DNA of 34,206 nucleotides from Aquitalea aquatica (GTDB lineage: Bacteria > Pseudomonadota > Gammaproteobacteria > Burkholderiales > Chromobacteriaceae). Location: contig NZ_JACERN010000015.1 of the NCBI RefSeq assembly GCF_013911085.1, forward strand, positions 1 through 34,206. The letters run 5' to 3'. The position numbers and the translations under genes were made by a program. Positions 17,460 to 27,205 of this stretch are shown here, in pieces. The notes under the pieces are model-generated. The model had not been told where the DNA came from, ran no database searches, and saw only the letters and a program-made list of their open reading frames with translations. Position 1 is the stretch's first letter, and the number at the start of each line of letters is the position of its first letter.

Positions 17460-18278
17460 GTGTCTTCAGACCATTTCATTGAATTCAGGAATGTCAGCTT
17501 CGCCTACGGTGAACGCCCCATCCTGAACAACATCAGCCTCGCCATCCCGCGCGGCAAGCTGGTCGCCATCATGGGTGGCAGCGGCAGTGGCAAAACCACC
17601 ATGCTGCGCCTGATCTCCGGCCAGATCCGCCCCAGCGCCGGCCAGGTGCTGGTAGACGGCCGCAATGTGGCGGACATGAACCATGCCGAACTGTTCGAGC
17701 ATCGCCGCCGCATGGGCATGCTCTTCCAGTTTGGCGCACTGTTTACCGACCTGTCGGTAGAAGACAATGTCGCCTTCCCCATCCGCGAACACACCCGCCT
17801 GCCGGATAGCATGATTCATGATCTGGTGATCATGAAGCTGGCAGCGGTAGGCCTGCGCGGCACCCAGAACCTGATGCCAGCCGAGCTGTCTGGTGGCATG
17901 GCCCGCCGCGTGGCGCTGGCGCGCGCCATCGCTCTGGACCCACAGCTGATGCTCTACGACGAGCCCTTTACCGGCCTCGATCCGATCTCGCTGGGCGTCA
18001 TCGCCCACCTGATCAAAAAACTGAACGACGCACTGGGCACCACCTCCATCATGGTGACGCACGACGTGCACAAATCGCTGGATATCGTCGATTACGTCTA
18101 CTTCGTCTCCAATGGCGCGGTGGTCGCGGCTGGTACACCGGCAGAAATCCGCGCCTCTCCCTCGCCCTGGGTACACCAGTTCATGTGGGGCGAGGCCGAT
18201 GGCCCGGTACATTTTGCCTATCCTGCCAGCACTTCGCTGCAGCAGGATCTGGGCCTGAAAGGAGGCCAGCATGACTGA
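17460..18278 (+). CDS. mlaF: Phospholipid transport ABC ATPase MlaF
   Basis: MlaF powers the inner-membrane MlaFEDB complex, which moves phospholipids between MlaC and the inner membrane to keep outer-membrane asymmetry. With the GTG start at 17460 (GGAAA upstream) the protein is 272 aa, close to the 269 of E. coli. It has Walker A GGSGSGKTT (Lys45), Q loop LFQFGALF, signature LSGGM (143-147) and Walker B LMLYDEP (163-169). The C-terminal tail (WGEADGPVHFAYPA) matches the MlaF extension that contacts the neighbouring subunit. Alternative starts at 17439 (GTG) and 17367 (ATG) are possible but less likely. It overlaps mlaE by 8 bp. Confidence 0.93.
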   Translation: MSSDHFIEFRNVSFAYGERPILNNISLAIPRGKLVAIMGGSGSGKTTMLRLISGQIRPSAGQVLVDGRNVADMNHAELFEHRRRMGMLFQFGALFTDLSVEDNVAFPIREHTRLPDSMIHDLVIMKLAAVGLRGTQNLMPAELSGGMARRVALARAIALDPQLMLYDEPFTGLDPISLGVIAHLIKKLNDALGTTSIMVTHDVHKSLDIVDYVYFVSNGAVVAAGTPAEIRASPSPWVHQFMWGEADGPVHFAYPASTSLQQDLGLKGGQHD

Positions 18279-19056
18279 GCTGCTGCTGTCACCGCTGCGC
18301 CGGCTGGGACACACCACCATCAACGCCATCTGGCGGCTGGGTTTCATCACCCGCTTCCTGCTGGCCATCCTGCGCTATTCCGGTCAGAGCCTGCTGCGCT
18401 TCAACCTCACCATCCGCGAGATCTATTTCGCCGGGGTGATGTCGGTCATCATCGTGGTGGTGTCCGGCCTGTTTGTCGGCATGGTGCTGGGCCTGCAGGG
18501 TTACAACACTCTGTCGCGCTTTGGCTCGGCCGATGCGCTGGGCGCGCTGGTGGCCCTGTCGCTGCTACGCGAACTGGGCCCGGTGCTGGCTGCCTTGCTG
18601 TTCTCCAGCCGCGCCGGTAGTGCCATGACTGCCGAAATCGGCCTGATGAAGGCCACCGAACAACTGGACGCCATGAGCGTGATGGCGGTCAACCCCATCG
18701 CCCGCGTGGTGGCGCCACGCTTCTGGGCCGGCGTGATTTCCATGCCTATCCTGGCGGCCATGTTCAATGTAATGGGCATTTTCGGTGGCTACCTGATTGG
18801 CGTGGTGATGATAGGCCTCGACTCTGGTACGTTCTGGTCGCAAATGCAGAACAACGTCGACCTGCACTACGACGTGGTCAACGGCTTGATCAAGAGCCTG
18901 TGCTTCGGCATCGCTGTCACGCTGATCGCCGTATTCGAAGGCTATGACGCCACGCCCACCGCGGCCGGCGTATCCGCCGCCACCACCCGCACGGTGGTGA
19001 CTTCGGCTCTGGTAATCCTGGCGGTGGACTTTGTCCTCACCGCCTTCATGTTCTAG
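18271..19056 (+). CDS. mlaE: Phospholipid transport permease MlaE
   Basis: MlaE is the integral inner-membrane permease of the Mla system. The 261-aa protein begins with an amphipathic interface helix (about 1-35). It then has five or six hydrophobic segments with the family motifs SALVALSLLRELGPVLAALLFSSRAGSAMTAEIG-like at about 90-125 and EQLDAMSVMAVNPI at 130-143. The end is typical (VILAVDFVLTAFMF). The start overlaps mlaF by 8 bp with AAGGAGG inside mlaF, which indicates translational coupling. Confidence 0.95.
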   Translation: MTELLLSPLRRLGHTTINAIWRLGFITRFLLAILRYSGQSLLRFNLTIREIYFAGVMSVIIVVVSGLFVGMVLGLQGYNTLSRFGSADALGALVALSLLRELGPVLAALLFSSRAGSAMTAEIGLMKATEQLDAMSVMAVNPIARVVAPRFWAGVISMPILAAMFNVMGIFGGYLIGVVMIGLDSGTFWSQMQNNVDLHYDVVNGLIKSLCFGIAVTLIAVFEGYDATPTAAGVSAATTRTVVTSALVILAVDFVLTAFMF

Positions 19057-19066
19057 GAAATGGGTA

Positions 19067-19555
19067 ATGAAACGCTCTACTATTGATTTGTGGGTAGGCC
19101 TGTTTGTGGCAGTCGGCATCGCGGCAGTAGTCTTCATGTCGCTCAAGGTGGCCAATCTCACCCCGCAAAGCGCGGACCAGACCTACACCCTGTATGCCGA
19201 TTTCGACAATATCGGCGGCCTGAAAGTGAAGGCGCCGATCAAGGAAGCCGGTGTAGTCGTCGGCCGTGTTGGTGGCATCCAGCTGGACACCAAAACCTAC
19301 CGCGCCCGCGTCACCCTGAACCTGGACAAGCAATACACCTTCAGCCGGGACGCCAGCGCCGAAATCCTGACTGCCGGCCTGCTGGGTGAGCAGTACATCG
19401 GCCTGCTGCAAGGTGGAGACCCGGACGAACTGAAAGCCGGCGAGCACATCACGCTGACCTCGTCTGCCCTGGTGCTGGAACAGCTGATCGGCAAGTTCAT
19501 GACCAGCTTCTCCGGCGGCAATACGGCCAAGAGCACAGCCTCGGCCGCGCAGTAA
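19067..19555 (+). CDS. mlaD: Phospholipid-binding MCE protein MlaD
   Basis: MlaD is an inner-membrane-anchored MCE-domain protein that forms a hexameric ring on MlaE in the periplasm. The 162-aa protein has an N-terminal transmembrane segment (about 6-27). One MCE domain follows (about 38-118: YADFDNIGGLKVKAPIKEAGVVVGRV). After it comes a hydrophobic pore-forming segment (GLLGEQYIGLLQGG region) and a short C-terminal helix. It is slightly shorter than the 183 aa of E. coli. ATG 19067 has AGGA about 10 nt upstream and is chosen over the longer frame inside mlaE. Confidence 0.95.
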   Translation: MKRSTIDLWVGLFVAVGIAAVVFMSLKVANLTPQSADQTYTLYADFDNIGGLKVKAPIKEAGVVVGRVGGIQLDTKTYRARVTLNLDKQYTFSRDASAEILTAGLLGEQYIGLLQGGDPDELKAGEHITLTSSALVLEQLIGKFMTSFSGGNTAKSTASAAQ

Positions 19556-19597
19556 ATTCAAGACATCGCGCATAACCAATAAAGACTGACACACATC

Positions 19598-20209
19598 ATG
19601 AAAAAACTGATCGCATGCTTTCTCGTCCTGCTGGGTCTGAGCGCCCACTCCATCGCCGCTACCGATAATCCGGCTGATCTGGTTCGCGACACCTCGCGCC
19701 AGATCATGGACGTACTGAAGCAGGAAAACGGCAAGAACACCAAGCAGATCCGTCAGCAGGTCGAAGCGCTGGCCGTGCCGCAATTCGACTTCCAGCGCAT
19801 GACGGCCCTGGCCGTCGGCCTGGGCTGGCGTCAGGCCAGCCCGGCGCAGCAAAGCGCACTGGCACAGCAATTCCAGACCCTGCTGGTGCGTACCTACTCC
19901 ACCACCATGACCCGTTTCAAGAGCGCCCAGATCGACATCCAGCCGAATGTCGTCCTCGGTAACAGTGGCCGCGAAGCCACCGTCAAGTCCGCCGTTACCC
20001 TGCCGGGCAACGACAAGGGTCCGGTCTCTGTTGATTACACCCTATACAAGACTGCGCAAGGCTGGAAAGTATTCAATGTCAGCGTGGAAGGGGCCAGCCT
20101 GGTCACCGTCTATCGCAACCAGTTCAATCAGGAAATCAACAAGAGTGGTGTGGATGGCCTGATCAAGATGCTGCAGGACAAGAACGCCGCCCTGCCGGCT
20201 GCCAAATAA
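19598..20209 (+). CDS. mlaC: Periplasmic phospholipid shuttle MlaC
   Basis: MlaC carries phospholipid across the periplasm between the outer-membrane MlaA and the inner-membrane MlaFEDB complex. The 203-aa precursor has a Sec signal peptide (MKKLIACFLVLLGLSAHSIAA, cleavage after AIA/A near residue 21). The Tol_Tol_Ttg2-type domain follows, with VPQFDFQRMTALAVGLGWRQASPAQQ and VDYTLYKTAQGWKVFNVSVEGASLVTVYRNQF patterns. It lies 42 bp after mlaD and 11 bp before mlaB in the same operon. Confidence 0.95.
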   Translation: MKKLIACFLVLLGLSAHSIAATDNPADLVRDTSRQIMDVLKQENGKNTKQIRQQVEALAVPQFDFQRMTALAVGLGWRQASPAQQSALAQQFQTLLVRTYSTTMTRFKSAQIDIQPNVVLGNSGREATVKSAVTLPGNDKGPVSVDYTLYKTAQGWKVFNVSVEGASLVTVYRNQFNQEINKSGVDGLIKMLQDKNAALPAAK

Positions 20210-20220
20210 GGACGCATACC

Positions 20221-20514
20221 ATGTTCGAGGAAACCGCCACCGGACAGGGCCGCCTGTCCGGCAAGCTGGACATGAACAGCAGTGGTGCCTTGCTGGCCTC
20301 ACTGACTGCCCGTGTCGCCCGCGCCCCGCTGCAGCTGGACTTGTCCGGCATCAGCGAAGCGGACTCCTCGGCAGTCGCCCTGCTGCTGGCCTGCCGCCGT
20401 GCCGCAGAGCAGGCCGGTCAGACCCTGCTGCTGCAGAACTGGCCCGCCCGTCTGTCCGACCTTGTTGAACTGTATGCACTGCGCGAGCTGCTGGCCAGCC
20501 CGCAAGGAGAGTAA
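20221..20514 (+). CDS. mlaB: STAS-domain subunit MlaB
   Basis: MlaB is a small cytoplasmic STAS protein that binds MlaF and is needed for ATPase complex assembly and activity. The 97-aa sequence shows the STAS core LQLDLSGISEADSSAVALLLACRR-like at about 37-60, with the Ser pair in DSSAVAL where anti-sigma antagonists carry their phosphosite. AAGGA precedes the ATG. It is a poor candidate partner for the RsbW-like regulator of this window because its place in the mla operon explains it. Confidence 0.93.
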   Translation: MFEETATGQGRLSGKLDMNSSGALLASLTARVARAPLQLDLSGISEADSSAVALLLACRRAAEQAGQTLLLQNWPARLSDLVELYALRELLASPQGE

Positions 20515-20517
20515 ACC

Positions 20518-21363
20518 ATGACCCGCAAGCACCGCCTGTTGCCCGCGAGTCTGTTGGTCGGCACCCTGCTGCTGGCCGGCTGTGCCAGCACCCATCCGGC
20601 CACGCCGCAAGACCCGTACGAATCATTCAACCGTTCAATGTATTCGTTCAATGATGCGGCGGACCGCTGGGTGATGAAACCAGCCGCCCAGGGCTATCGC
20701 GCCATTACCCCTGGCCCCTTCCGCACCGCTGTCGGCAACTTCTTCGACAATTTCAAGGATGTGTACAGCGCCGCCAACAACCTGCTGCAGGCCGAGCCGG
20801 AAAAGGCGCTCAACGACATCATGCGGGTAGCGCTGAACAGCACCTTCGGCTTGTTTGGCCTGATCGACATCGCCACCCCTGCCGGCCTGAAGAACAACAA
20901 AACCTCGCTGGGTGACACCTTCGCCCATTGGGGCTGGAAGAGCAGCAACTACCTGGTGCTGCCTTTCTTTGGTCCCAGCACGGTACGCGATGGCCTGGGC
21001 CTGGGTGTATCGCTGGGTATCAATGGCCCGGAGCATCTGGTCTACCACAATACCAATGAGGCGGTCGCTTTCTACGGTGTGTACGGCATCAATACCCGCG
21101 CCCGTTATCTGGACCTGGATGACAGCCTGTCGGCGGCAGCCATCGACCCTTACACTTATATGCGCGACGGCTTCCTGCAATTGCGTGCCAAGCAATTGGG
21201 CCAACCCAATCCGACCCAGAACGACGAAATGAATATCGACGATCTGGTCAGCAGCCCGGCCAGTGCTTCGGCTCCTGCGGCTGAAGCAGCGCCTGCTGCC
21301 AATACCAGCAGCCACGCGGAAGCCTCGGCAGCAGCACATGCTGAGGCCTCTGCCGCACAGTAA
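20518..21363 (+). CDS. mlaA: Outer-membrane lipoprotein MlaA (VacJ) with Ala-rich tail
   Basis: MlaA sits in the outer membrane with a porin and removes misplaced phospholipids from the outer leaflet, passing them to MlaC. The 281-aa precursor has a lipoprotein signal with lipobox LAGC (Cys22). The VacJ domain follows, with DPYESFNRSMYSFNDAADRW, FFDNFKDVYSAANNLLQ and LGDTFAHWGWKSSNYLVLPFFGPSTVRDG. The last 40 residues are a low-complexity Ala/Ser/His tail with two HAEASAA repeats. This tail is outside the core family and differs in composition from the rest. AAGGAG precedes the ATG. It closes the six-gene mla operon; a terminator follows at 21385. Confidence 0.95.
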   Translation: MTRKHRLLPASLLVGTLLLAGCASTHPATPQDPYESFNRSMYSFNDAADRWVMKPAAQGYRAITPGPFRTAVGNFFDNFKDVYSAANNLLQAEPEKALNDIMRVALNSTFGLFGLIDIATPAGLKNNKTSLGDTFAHWGWKSSNYLVLPFFGPSTVRDGLGLGVSLGINGPEHLVYHNTNEAVAFYGVYGINTRARYLDLDDSLSAAAIDPYTYMRDGFLQLRAKQLGQPNPTQNDEMNIDDLVSSPASASAPAAEAAPAANTSSHAEASAAAHAEASAAQ

Positions 21364-21384
21364 GTCCATCTGGCTTTGTCGTAT

Positions 21385-21411
21385 AAAAGGCAGCCTGCGG
21401 GCTGCCTTTTT
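21385..21411 (+). terminator. Terminator of the mla operon
   Basis: An 11-bp perfect stem, AAAAGGCAGCC (21385-21395) with GGCTGCCTTTT (21400-21410), closes a 4-nt loop and is followed by a further T. It lies 22 bp after the mlaA stop. Confidence 0.85.
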
Positions 21412-21500
21412 CATGTGTGCAGCAGTCGCGCTTGATCTGGCACAAGATCATCTTCGACATAAATATTAGAATTCACTAAATTATCTAATCGGAGCTGATC

Positions 21501-21662
21501 ATGGAAGACCGCCGCATCCCGCAACAAGCACTGGAATACCTGACCCGCTGTCTGCGTCATGCCGTTTCCAACGGCCAATACCTGACTCCCGAGCTGCTGG
21601 AAGAGGCCATCGCCGAATACAGCGCCGAACATCCGCAGCAAGCCATCCAGATACTGCATTGA
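21501..21662 (+). CDS. Small conserved-looking protein of 53 residues, unknown function
   Basis: An open frame of 54 codons starts at ATG 21501 with GGAG at 21491-21494, 6 nt from the start. The product begins MEDRRIPQQALEYLTRCLRH and ends EHPQQAIQILH. It is soluble, acidic in its middle part (ELLEEAIAEY) and probably all-helical. There is no signal peptide or metal motif. Good ribosome binding, an AT-rich upstream region (about 21455-21490), and terminators on both sides suggest a separately transcribed real gene. I do not recognise the family. Confidence 0.7.
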   Translation: MEDRRIPQQALEYLTRCLRHAVSNGQYLTPELLEEAIAEYSAEHPQQAIQILH

Positions 21663-21681
21663 GCGCCCCACAGCAAAGCAA

Positions 21682-21701
21682 AAGCGGCCACAAGGCCGCT
21701 T
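21682..21701. terminator. Shared hairpin terminator between the 53-aa gene and the chemoreceptor gene
   Basis: AAGCGGCC (21682-21689) pairs with GGCCGCTT (21694-21701) across a 4-nt loop. The minus-strand side has TTTTGCTTTG after the stem, so it best serves the chemoreceptor transcript; on the plus strand it lies 19 bp after the small gene. Confidence 0.6.
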
Positions 21702-21728
21702 GCTGTACACCTGGCGTAAGCCACTGCG

Positions 21729-23711
21729 CTACAGTTTGAAGCGCCCGATCAGGGCTTCCAGCTCGTCGCCCAGCTGATGCAGGGTTTCGATCGCCAGATA
21801 ACTCTGACGCACCGATTCATCCGACTGCTGCAACATGTTGTGGATGCTTTCGATATGCTGGGCGATCTCCTGGCTGGCGGTGGACTGCTCTGCCGTCGCC
21901 ACCGCGATATCTCCCACCGTACGCACCACTTGCTGACTGTTGTCGGTAATGCGGGTGATCGACGACGCGGCAAGTTCTGCTTGTCTGACACCACTTTCCA
22001 CCTGTGACAGCGCACCTTCCATGCTGCCAGCCGCCCGTTGGGTATCCTGCTGGATGGCCTGGATCATGCCACCGATTTCCAGCGTGGCCTGCGAGGTACG
22101 CTCCGCCAGCTTGCGCACCTCATCCGCCACCACGGCAAAGCCACGACCCTGCTCACCAGCGCGTGCAGCTTCGATCGCCGCGTTCAGTGCCAGCAGATTG
22201 GTCTGATCGGCAATATCCCGAATCACGTTGATGATGCTGCTGATGTCACCGGAGCGCTGCTGCAAACCGGACATGACCTTGGCCAATCCACGCACGGTAT
22301 CAGCAATACCACTGATTTCGCGCGAGGTGGCATGTACGCTGTCCGCCACTTGCGCCGACATGCCGCCGGCCTCATGTGCCAGGCGTTCGGCCGACTTGCT
22401 GGCGTCGGCAATCAGGCTGATGCTGACCGACAGCTCTTCCACGCTGGCTGCGGTGGCATTGGCCGCTTCCGACTGCCGTGCCGAACTATCGCGAATCTGG
22501 CCGATATCCACCGTCATGGTCCGCACCGATCCGGACACCCCGGACGCATGGCCGCGTACATCCAGCATCATGTCATGCAGCGAGCCGGTAAAACGGTTGA
22601 AAGCCGAGGCCGCCGCACCGATTTCATCGCTGCTGATAATCGCCAGCTGCCGTGTCAGATCCCCACTGCCACTGGCCAGCTCGGTCATGGCACTTTGCAG
22701 CCGTCCCAGCGGACGCAGCAGATAGGTTAGCGTCAGCCCCAGCAACAGCAGGATCAGCAAGAGAATGGCCACGCTGACGGCCACCGACTGCCAGGTAGCA
22801 GCCCAGACCGGTGCCAGTGCCGCCGCCGGCGGAATGCTGATGCGCACCGCCCATGGCTGGGCGATATCCCCCACCCGCACCGGCAGCACGAAATGCCACA
22901 GGCCGTCGGCTGTTTCGTACTGTACTTCCTTGCCGCTTTCGATAGCCTGCTTGATCTCGGCCGGCAGGCTCGGATCAGGCTTGCCGATCAGGCCTTGCTC
23001 CGGCCCGGCGAGCATGATGCCCTTATTGGAGTACAGGCTCATCGCACCGCTGCCGTATGGCTTGACCTTGGCTGCCAGCTCGCGCAAATGCCCCAGAGCC
23101 AGATCGACACCGGCCACACCCAGCACCTTGCCATCCACTTGCAGCGGAATGGCCAGCGTGCCCATCAGGATCTTGATGTCTTCATCCACATAGGGTTCGG
23201 TCAGGACCGGTTTGCCACTGGCCTTGGGCAGCTTGTAGTAGTCGCTGGCATCCACACCTTCGCCACCCCATACCACATCCACCTTGCCTCCCTTGTTAAA
23301 CCAGTACACGCCACTGCGGCCTTGCTTGTCATTGTGCTCGCTGCCAGCCAGCTCCTTGTCGCGCCCATCAAAGGCATCGGGGTCCCAGATAACCCAGTAG
23401 CCAACGGCATCCGGATTATGGGGCAACTGGGCGCGGGTCATCTCCGACACCAGCTGCCGGCCATTGGCCGGCAGATTGCGTTTGACTGCACTAGCTGCTT
23501 CGGCCAGCGTCTCTACCGCGTGATAGGACGACTCCAGCAAGCGCTGCACATTGCCGGCCTCACGCTCGGATAGCAGGCGTGCATTATCGCGTACCTGTTC
23601 CCGTGCCTGCTGGTAATGCGCATAGGCATTCAGCCCGATCAACAAGGCAAAGCCGATGAGTATCAGCAGGCCGCTGCCGATCAATATCTTGTTCCTGATT
23701 GTTTTGAACAT
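21729..23711 (-). CDS. Methyl-accepting chemotaxis protein with dCache sensor
   Basis: The 660-aa chemoreceptor has transmembrane helix 1 (about 10-31), a periplasmic double-Cache domain (about 32-300) and transmembrane helix 2 (about 304-330). The Cache domain includes [22 protein letters not shown], and [19 protein letters not shown] then [15 protein letters not shown] (about 331-383) and the cytoplasmic signalling domain follow. The hairpin tip has the conserved [20 protein letters not shown] then [13 protein letters not shown], which contacts CheA and CheW. There is no C-terminal pentapeptide for CheR tethering. dCache receptors of this shape often bind amino acids or organic acids, but the ligand is not evident. 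GGAG precedes ATG 23711. A structured leader lies upstream (23712-23830). Confidence 0.95.
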   Translation of the reverse strand: MFKTIRNKILIGSGLLILIGFALLIGLNAYAHYQQAREQVRDNARLLSEREAGNVQRLLESSYHAVETLAEAASAVKRNLPANGRQLVSEMTRAQLPHNPDAVGYWVIWDPDAFDGRDKELAGSEHNDKQGRSGVYWFNKGGKVDVVWGGEGVDASDYYKLPKASGKPVLTEPYVDEDIKILMGTLAIPLQVDGKVLGVAGVDLALGHLRELAAKVKPYGSGAMSLYSNKGIMLAGPEQGLIGKPDPSLPAEIKQAIESGKEVQYETADGLWHFVLPVRVGDIAQPWAVRISIPPAAALAPVWAATWQSVAVSVAILLLILLLLGLTLTYLLRPLGRLQSAMTELASGSGDLTRQLAIISSDEIGAAASAFNRFTGSLHDMMLDVRGHASGVSGSVRTMTVDIGQIRDSSARQSEAANATAASVEELSVSISLIADASKSAERLAHEAGGMSAQVADSVHATSREISGIADTVRGLAKVMSGLQQRSGDISSIINVIRDIADQTNLLALNAAIEAARAGEQGRGFAVVADEVRKLAERTSQATLEIGGMIQAIQQDTQRAAGSMEGALSQVESGVRQAELAASSITRITDNSQQVVRTVGDIAVATAEQSTASQEIAQHIESIHNMLQQSDESVRQSYLAIETLHQLGDELEALIGRFKL

Positions 23712-23830
23712 AAGAACTCCGTCTGCCGCTCGATTATTGTGATGTCGACAGGGATGCCGCCGTAGCGGTCCGGTTTGCCGGCTATGGGCAATCTCCGGGT
23801 ACTTCCCCTTTGGAACTAACCATTCATTAT
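23712..23830 (-). promoter_or_regulatory. Structured 5' leader of the chemoreceptor gene
   Basis: On the minus strand the leader holds several short stable hairpins close to one another. They are GGG/CCC at 23797-23807, CCGG-CAAA-CCGG at 23770-23781, and CCGC-TACG-GCGG at 23757-23768. The last is a UACG tetraloop stem extended by GGA/TCC pairing that would compete with the middle hairpin. No open frame occupies it. It does not match a riboswitch class I can name with confidence. The promoter is probably in the AT-rich stretch 23830-23880, but no clean -35/-10 pair is visible. Confidence 0.45.
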
Positions 23831-23869
23831 TGGTCCTCTGGGCATTTTTACAGAAATTCTTACAATTTG

Positions 23870-23921
23870 ATCAAAAAAATATGGCATCAATCCGAATTTA
23901 CCCGGTATTGATGCCATATTT
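23870..23921 (-). terminator. Long-armed terminator downstream of murA
   Basis: Two perfect 15-bp arms (23877-23891 and 23907-23921, AAATATGGCATCAAT and its complement) flank a 15-nt centre that can itself form a 3-bp CCG/CGG stem. On the minus strand the hairpin is followed by a run of seven T residues, so it ends the murA transcript 55 bp beyond its stop. The A/T-rich stem is unusual beside the GC-rich terminators elsewhere in the window. Confidence 0.75.
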
Positions 23922-23976
23922 GGTCAAATTATTGCCAAGCAACGCTAAACGTCACGCCTGGCGCAAACGACAGGTC

Positions 23977-25487
<1,511 letters not shown>

Positions 25488-25509
25488 GTGTGTATCCTGA
25501 AAACGCATC

Positions 25510-26265
25510 CTAATGGCGCAGCTTGTAGCCTGATTTGATCAGCCACAAAGCCAGCCCGGAAAGCAAGATAAAACTACCGCCAACCACGCTCAGCGACAGC
25601 CAGGGGCTGACGTCGGCCTGGCCGAAAAAGCCGTAACGGAAACCGTCGATCATGAAAAAGACCGGGTTCACATGCGATACCGCATACCAGAATGGCGGCA
25701 GACTGTTGATGGAATAGAACACGCCAGACAAGAAAGTCAGCGGCATGATCAAAAAGTTCTGAAACGCGGCCAGTTGATCGAATTTTTCCGCCCAGATGCC
25801 GGCAATCACCCCCAGGGTACCCAGCACACCGCAGCCAAGCAGGCCGAACAACAAGGCCCAGAGGGGATGGCTGGGCAGCGGCAGGCCAAACCAGGCCGTC
25901 ACCACCAGCACCCCGGCACCGACAGCCAGGCCGCGCACGATGGATGCCAGCATGTAGGCGGCAAAAAACTCCAGCGCGGTCAGCGGCGGCAGCAGCAGAA
26001 ACACGATATTGCCGGTGATCTTGGATTGAATCAGGCTGGAGGAGCTATTGGCAAAGGCATTCTGCGCCATCGACATCATGGCAAGGCCCGGGATCAGGAA
26101 AGCGGTATAGCCCACCCCCGGATAGGCCTCGGCATGACGCGACAGTACATGGGAGAAGATCAGCTGGTACATCAGCGCCGTCAGCACCGGCGCGGCCACG
26201 GTCTGGAAAGATACCTTCCAGAAGCGCACCAGCTCCTTGCGGAATAAAGTCAGGAAGCCCTGCAT
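25510..26265 (-). CDS. yadH: ABC-2 type inner-membrane permease (YadH-like)
   Basis: The 251-aa protein has six hydrophobic segments of an ABC-2 exporter permease. It carries the conserved central motif LPLTFLSGVFYSINSLPPFWYAVSHVNP-like at about 175-205 and IQSKITGNIVFLLLPPL earlier. It resembles E. coli YadH in length and motifs. The substrate is not known. Its start codon shares one base with the stop of the ATPase gene (TGATG), so the two form a coupled pair. ibaG begins 22 bp after its stop. Confidence 0.92.
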   Translation of the reverse strand: MQGFLTLFRKELVRFWKVSFQTVAAPVLTALMYQLIFSHVLSRHAEAYPGVGYTAFLIPGLAMMSMAQNAFANSSSSLIQSKITGNIVFLLLPPLTALEFFAAYMLASIVRGLAVGAGVLVVTAWFGLPLPSHPLWALLFGLLGCGVLGTLGVIAGIWAEKFDQLAAFQNFLIMPLTFLSGVFYSINSLPPFWYAVSHVNPVFFMIDGFRYGFFGQADVSPWLSLSVVGGSFILLSGLALWLIKSGYKLRH

Positions 26266-27167
26266 CAGCCACGCTCCCCGTGCATCATGTTGACGAACAC
26301 GCTTTCCAGATCCACCTCCACCACATTCAGTTCGCGTACACGTACGTCGGCTTCGCGCAGCGTGGCCAGCACGCCTTCCAGCTGGCTCAGATCCGCCAGC
26401 TTGAGCACGATGCGTCCATCCTCCTCGCGCACCTTGCTGGGCAGCAGGCTATCCGGCAAGGGTGCCGCCAGCTTGAATGCCACCTCGCGCTCCTTGCCAT
26501 GCTGCAATAGCTTGTCCTTGCTCTCCAGCGCCACCAGTTTGCCGCGCTTGAGCATGGCAATGCGGTTGCACAGGGTTTCGGCTTCTTCCAGATAATGCGT
26601 GGTCAGCACAATGGTATGGCCGGCTTCGTTCAACTCCTTGACGAAGGCCCACAGGCTCTGGCGCAACTCGACATCCACCCCGGCAGTCGGCTCATCCAGC
26701 ACCATCACCGGCGGGCGATGCACCAGCGCCTGCGCCACCATCACGCGGCGCTTCATGCCGCCGGACAATGCGCGCAAATTGACATTGGCCTTGTCGGCCA
26801 GCCCCAGCTTGAATAGCAGCTCGTCAATCCAGTCGTCGTTACGGGTCAGGCCAAAATAGCCGGATTGAAAACGCAGGGTTTCCCGCACCGACAAGAAGGG
26901 ATCAAACACCAGTTCCTGCGGCACCACACCCAGGCTCATGCGCGCCGCACGGAAATCGCGCACCACATCATGCCCCATGATGCTGATGCTGCCGCTATCC
27001 GGCCGCGACAAGCCGGCCATGGCAGAAATGAGCGTGGTCTTGCCTGCTCCGTTTGGCCCCAGCAAGGCAAAAAACTCGCCGGCTTCCACACGGAAGCTGA
27101 CGTCATCCAGCGCCTGCAGCGCACCATAGCGCTTGCTGACCGCTTGTATTTCGATGGCCGAAGGCAT
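26265..27167 (-). CDS. yadG: ABC transporter ATPase (YadG-like)
   Basis: The 300-aa ATPase has Walker A GPNGAGKTT (Lys43), Q loop VVPQEL, signature LSGGM (134-138), Walker B VMVLDEP and the switch His in TTHYLEEAE. A C-terminal extension of about 75 residues beyond the nucleotide-binding domain is typical of the YadG/CcmA group. It energises the adjacent YadH-like permease. In many betaproteobacteria this pair, ibaG and murA follow mlaA on the same strand (from memory of genome layouts); here the block points the opposite way. A perfect -10 box lies 33 bp before the start. Confidence 0.93.
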   Translation of the reverse strand: MPSAIEIQAVSKRYGALQALDDVSFRVEAGEFFALLGPNGAGKTTLISAMAGLSRPDSGSISIMGHDVVRDFRAARMSLGVVPQELVFDPFLSVRETLRFQSGYFGLTRNDDWIDELLFKLGLADKANVNLRALSGGMKRRVMVAQALVHRPPVMVLDEPTAGVDVELRQSLWAFVKELNEAGHTIVLTTHYLEEAETLCNRIAMLKRGKLVALESKDKLLQHGKEREVAFKLAAPLPDSLLPSKVREEDGRIVLKLADLSQLEGVLATLREADVRVRELNVVEVDLESVFVNMMHGERG

Positions 27168-27199
27168 GAGGTTGGTGAATGCTCGGAAAAAAGAGAGCG

Positions 27200-27205
27200 A
27201 TTATA
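27200..27205 (-). promoter_or_regulatory. -10 box of the yadG-yadH-ibaG-murA unit
   Basis: A consensus TATAAT on the minus strand lies about 33 bp before yadG, in sequence GGCGGTATAATCGC. No good -35 box is found at 16-19 bp (TTCCCT or TTTCCC at best). The short spacing between all four genes suggests one transcript ending at 23870-23921. Confidence 0.5.

Noticed and set aside
20221-20514. MlaB as the STAS partner of the RsbW-like response regulator
   Set aside because: Its place between mlaC and mlaA and its family features explain it as a subunit of the Mla ABC complex; the regulator is 11 kb away.
23757-23808. Chemoreceptor leader as a c-di-GMP-I (GEMM) riboswitch
   Set aside because: A GGCAAACC string is present, but the second conserved part (GACGCAAAGCC type) and the tetraloop-receptor layout are missing, so the class is not supported.
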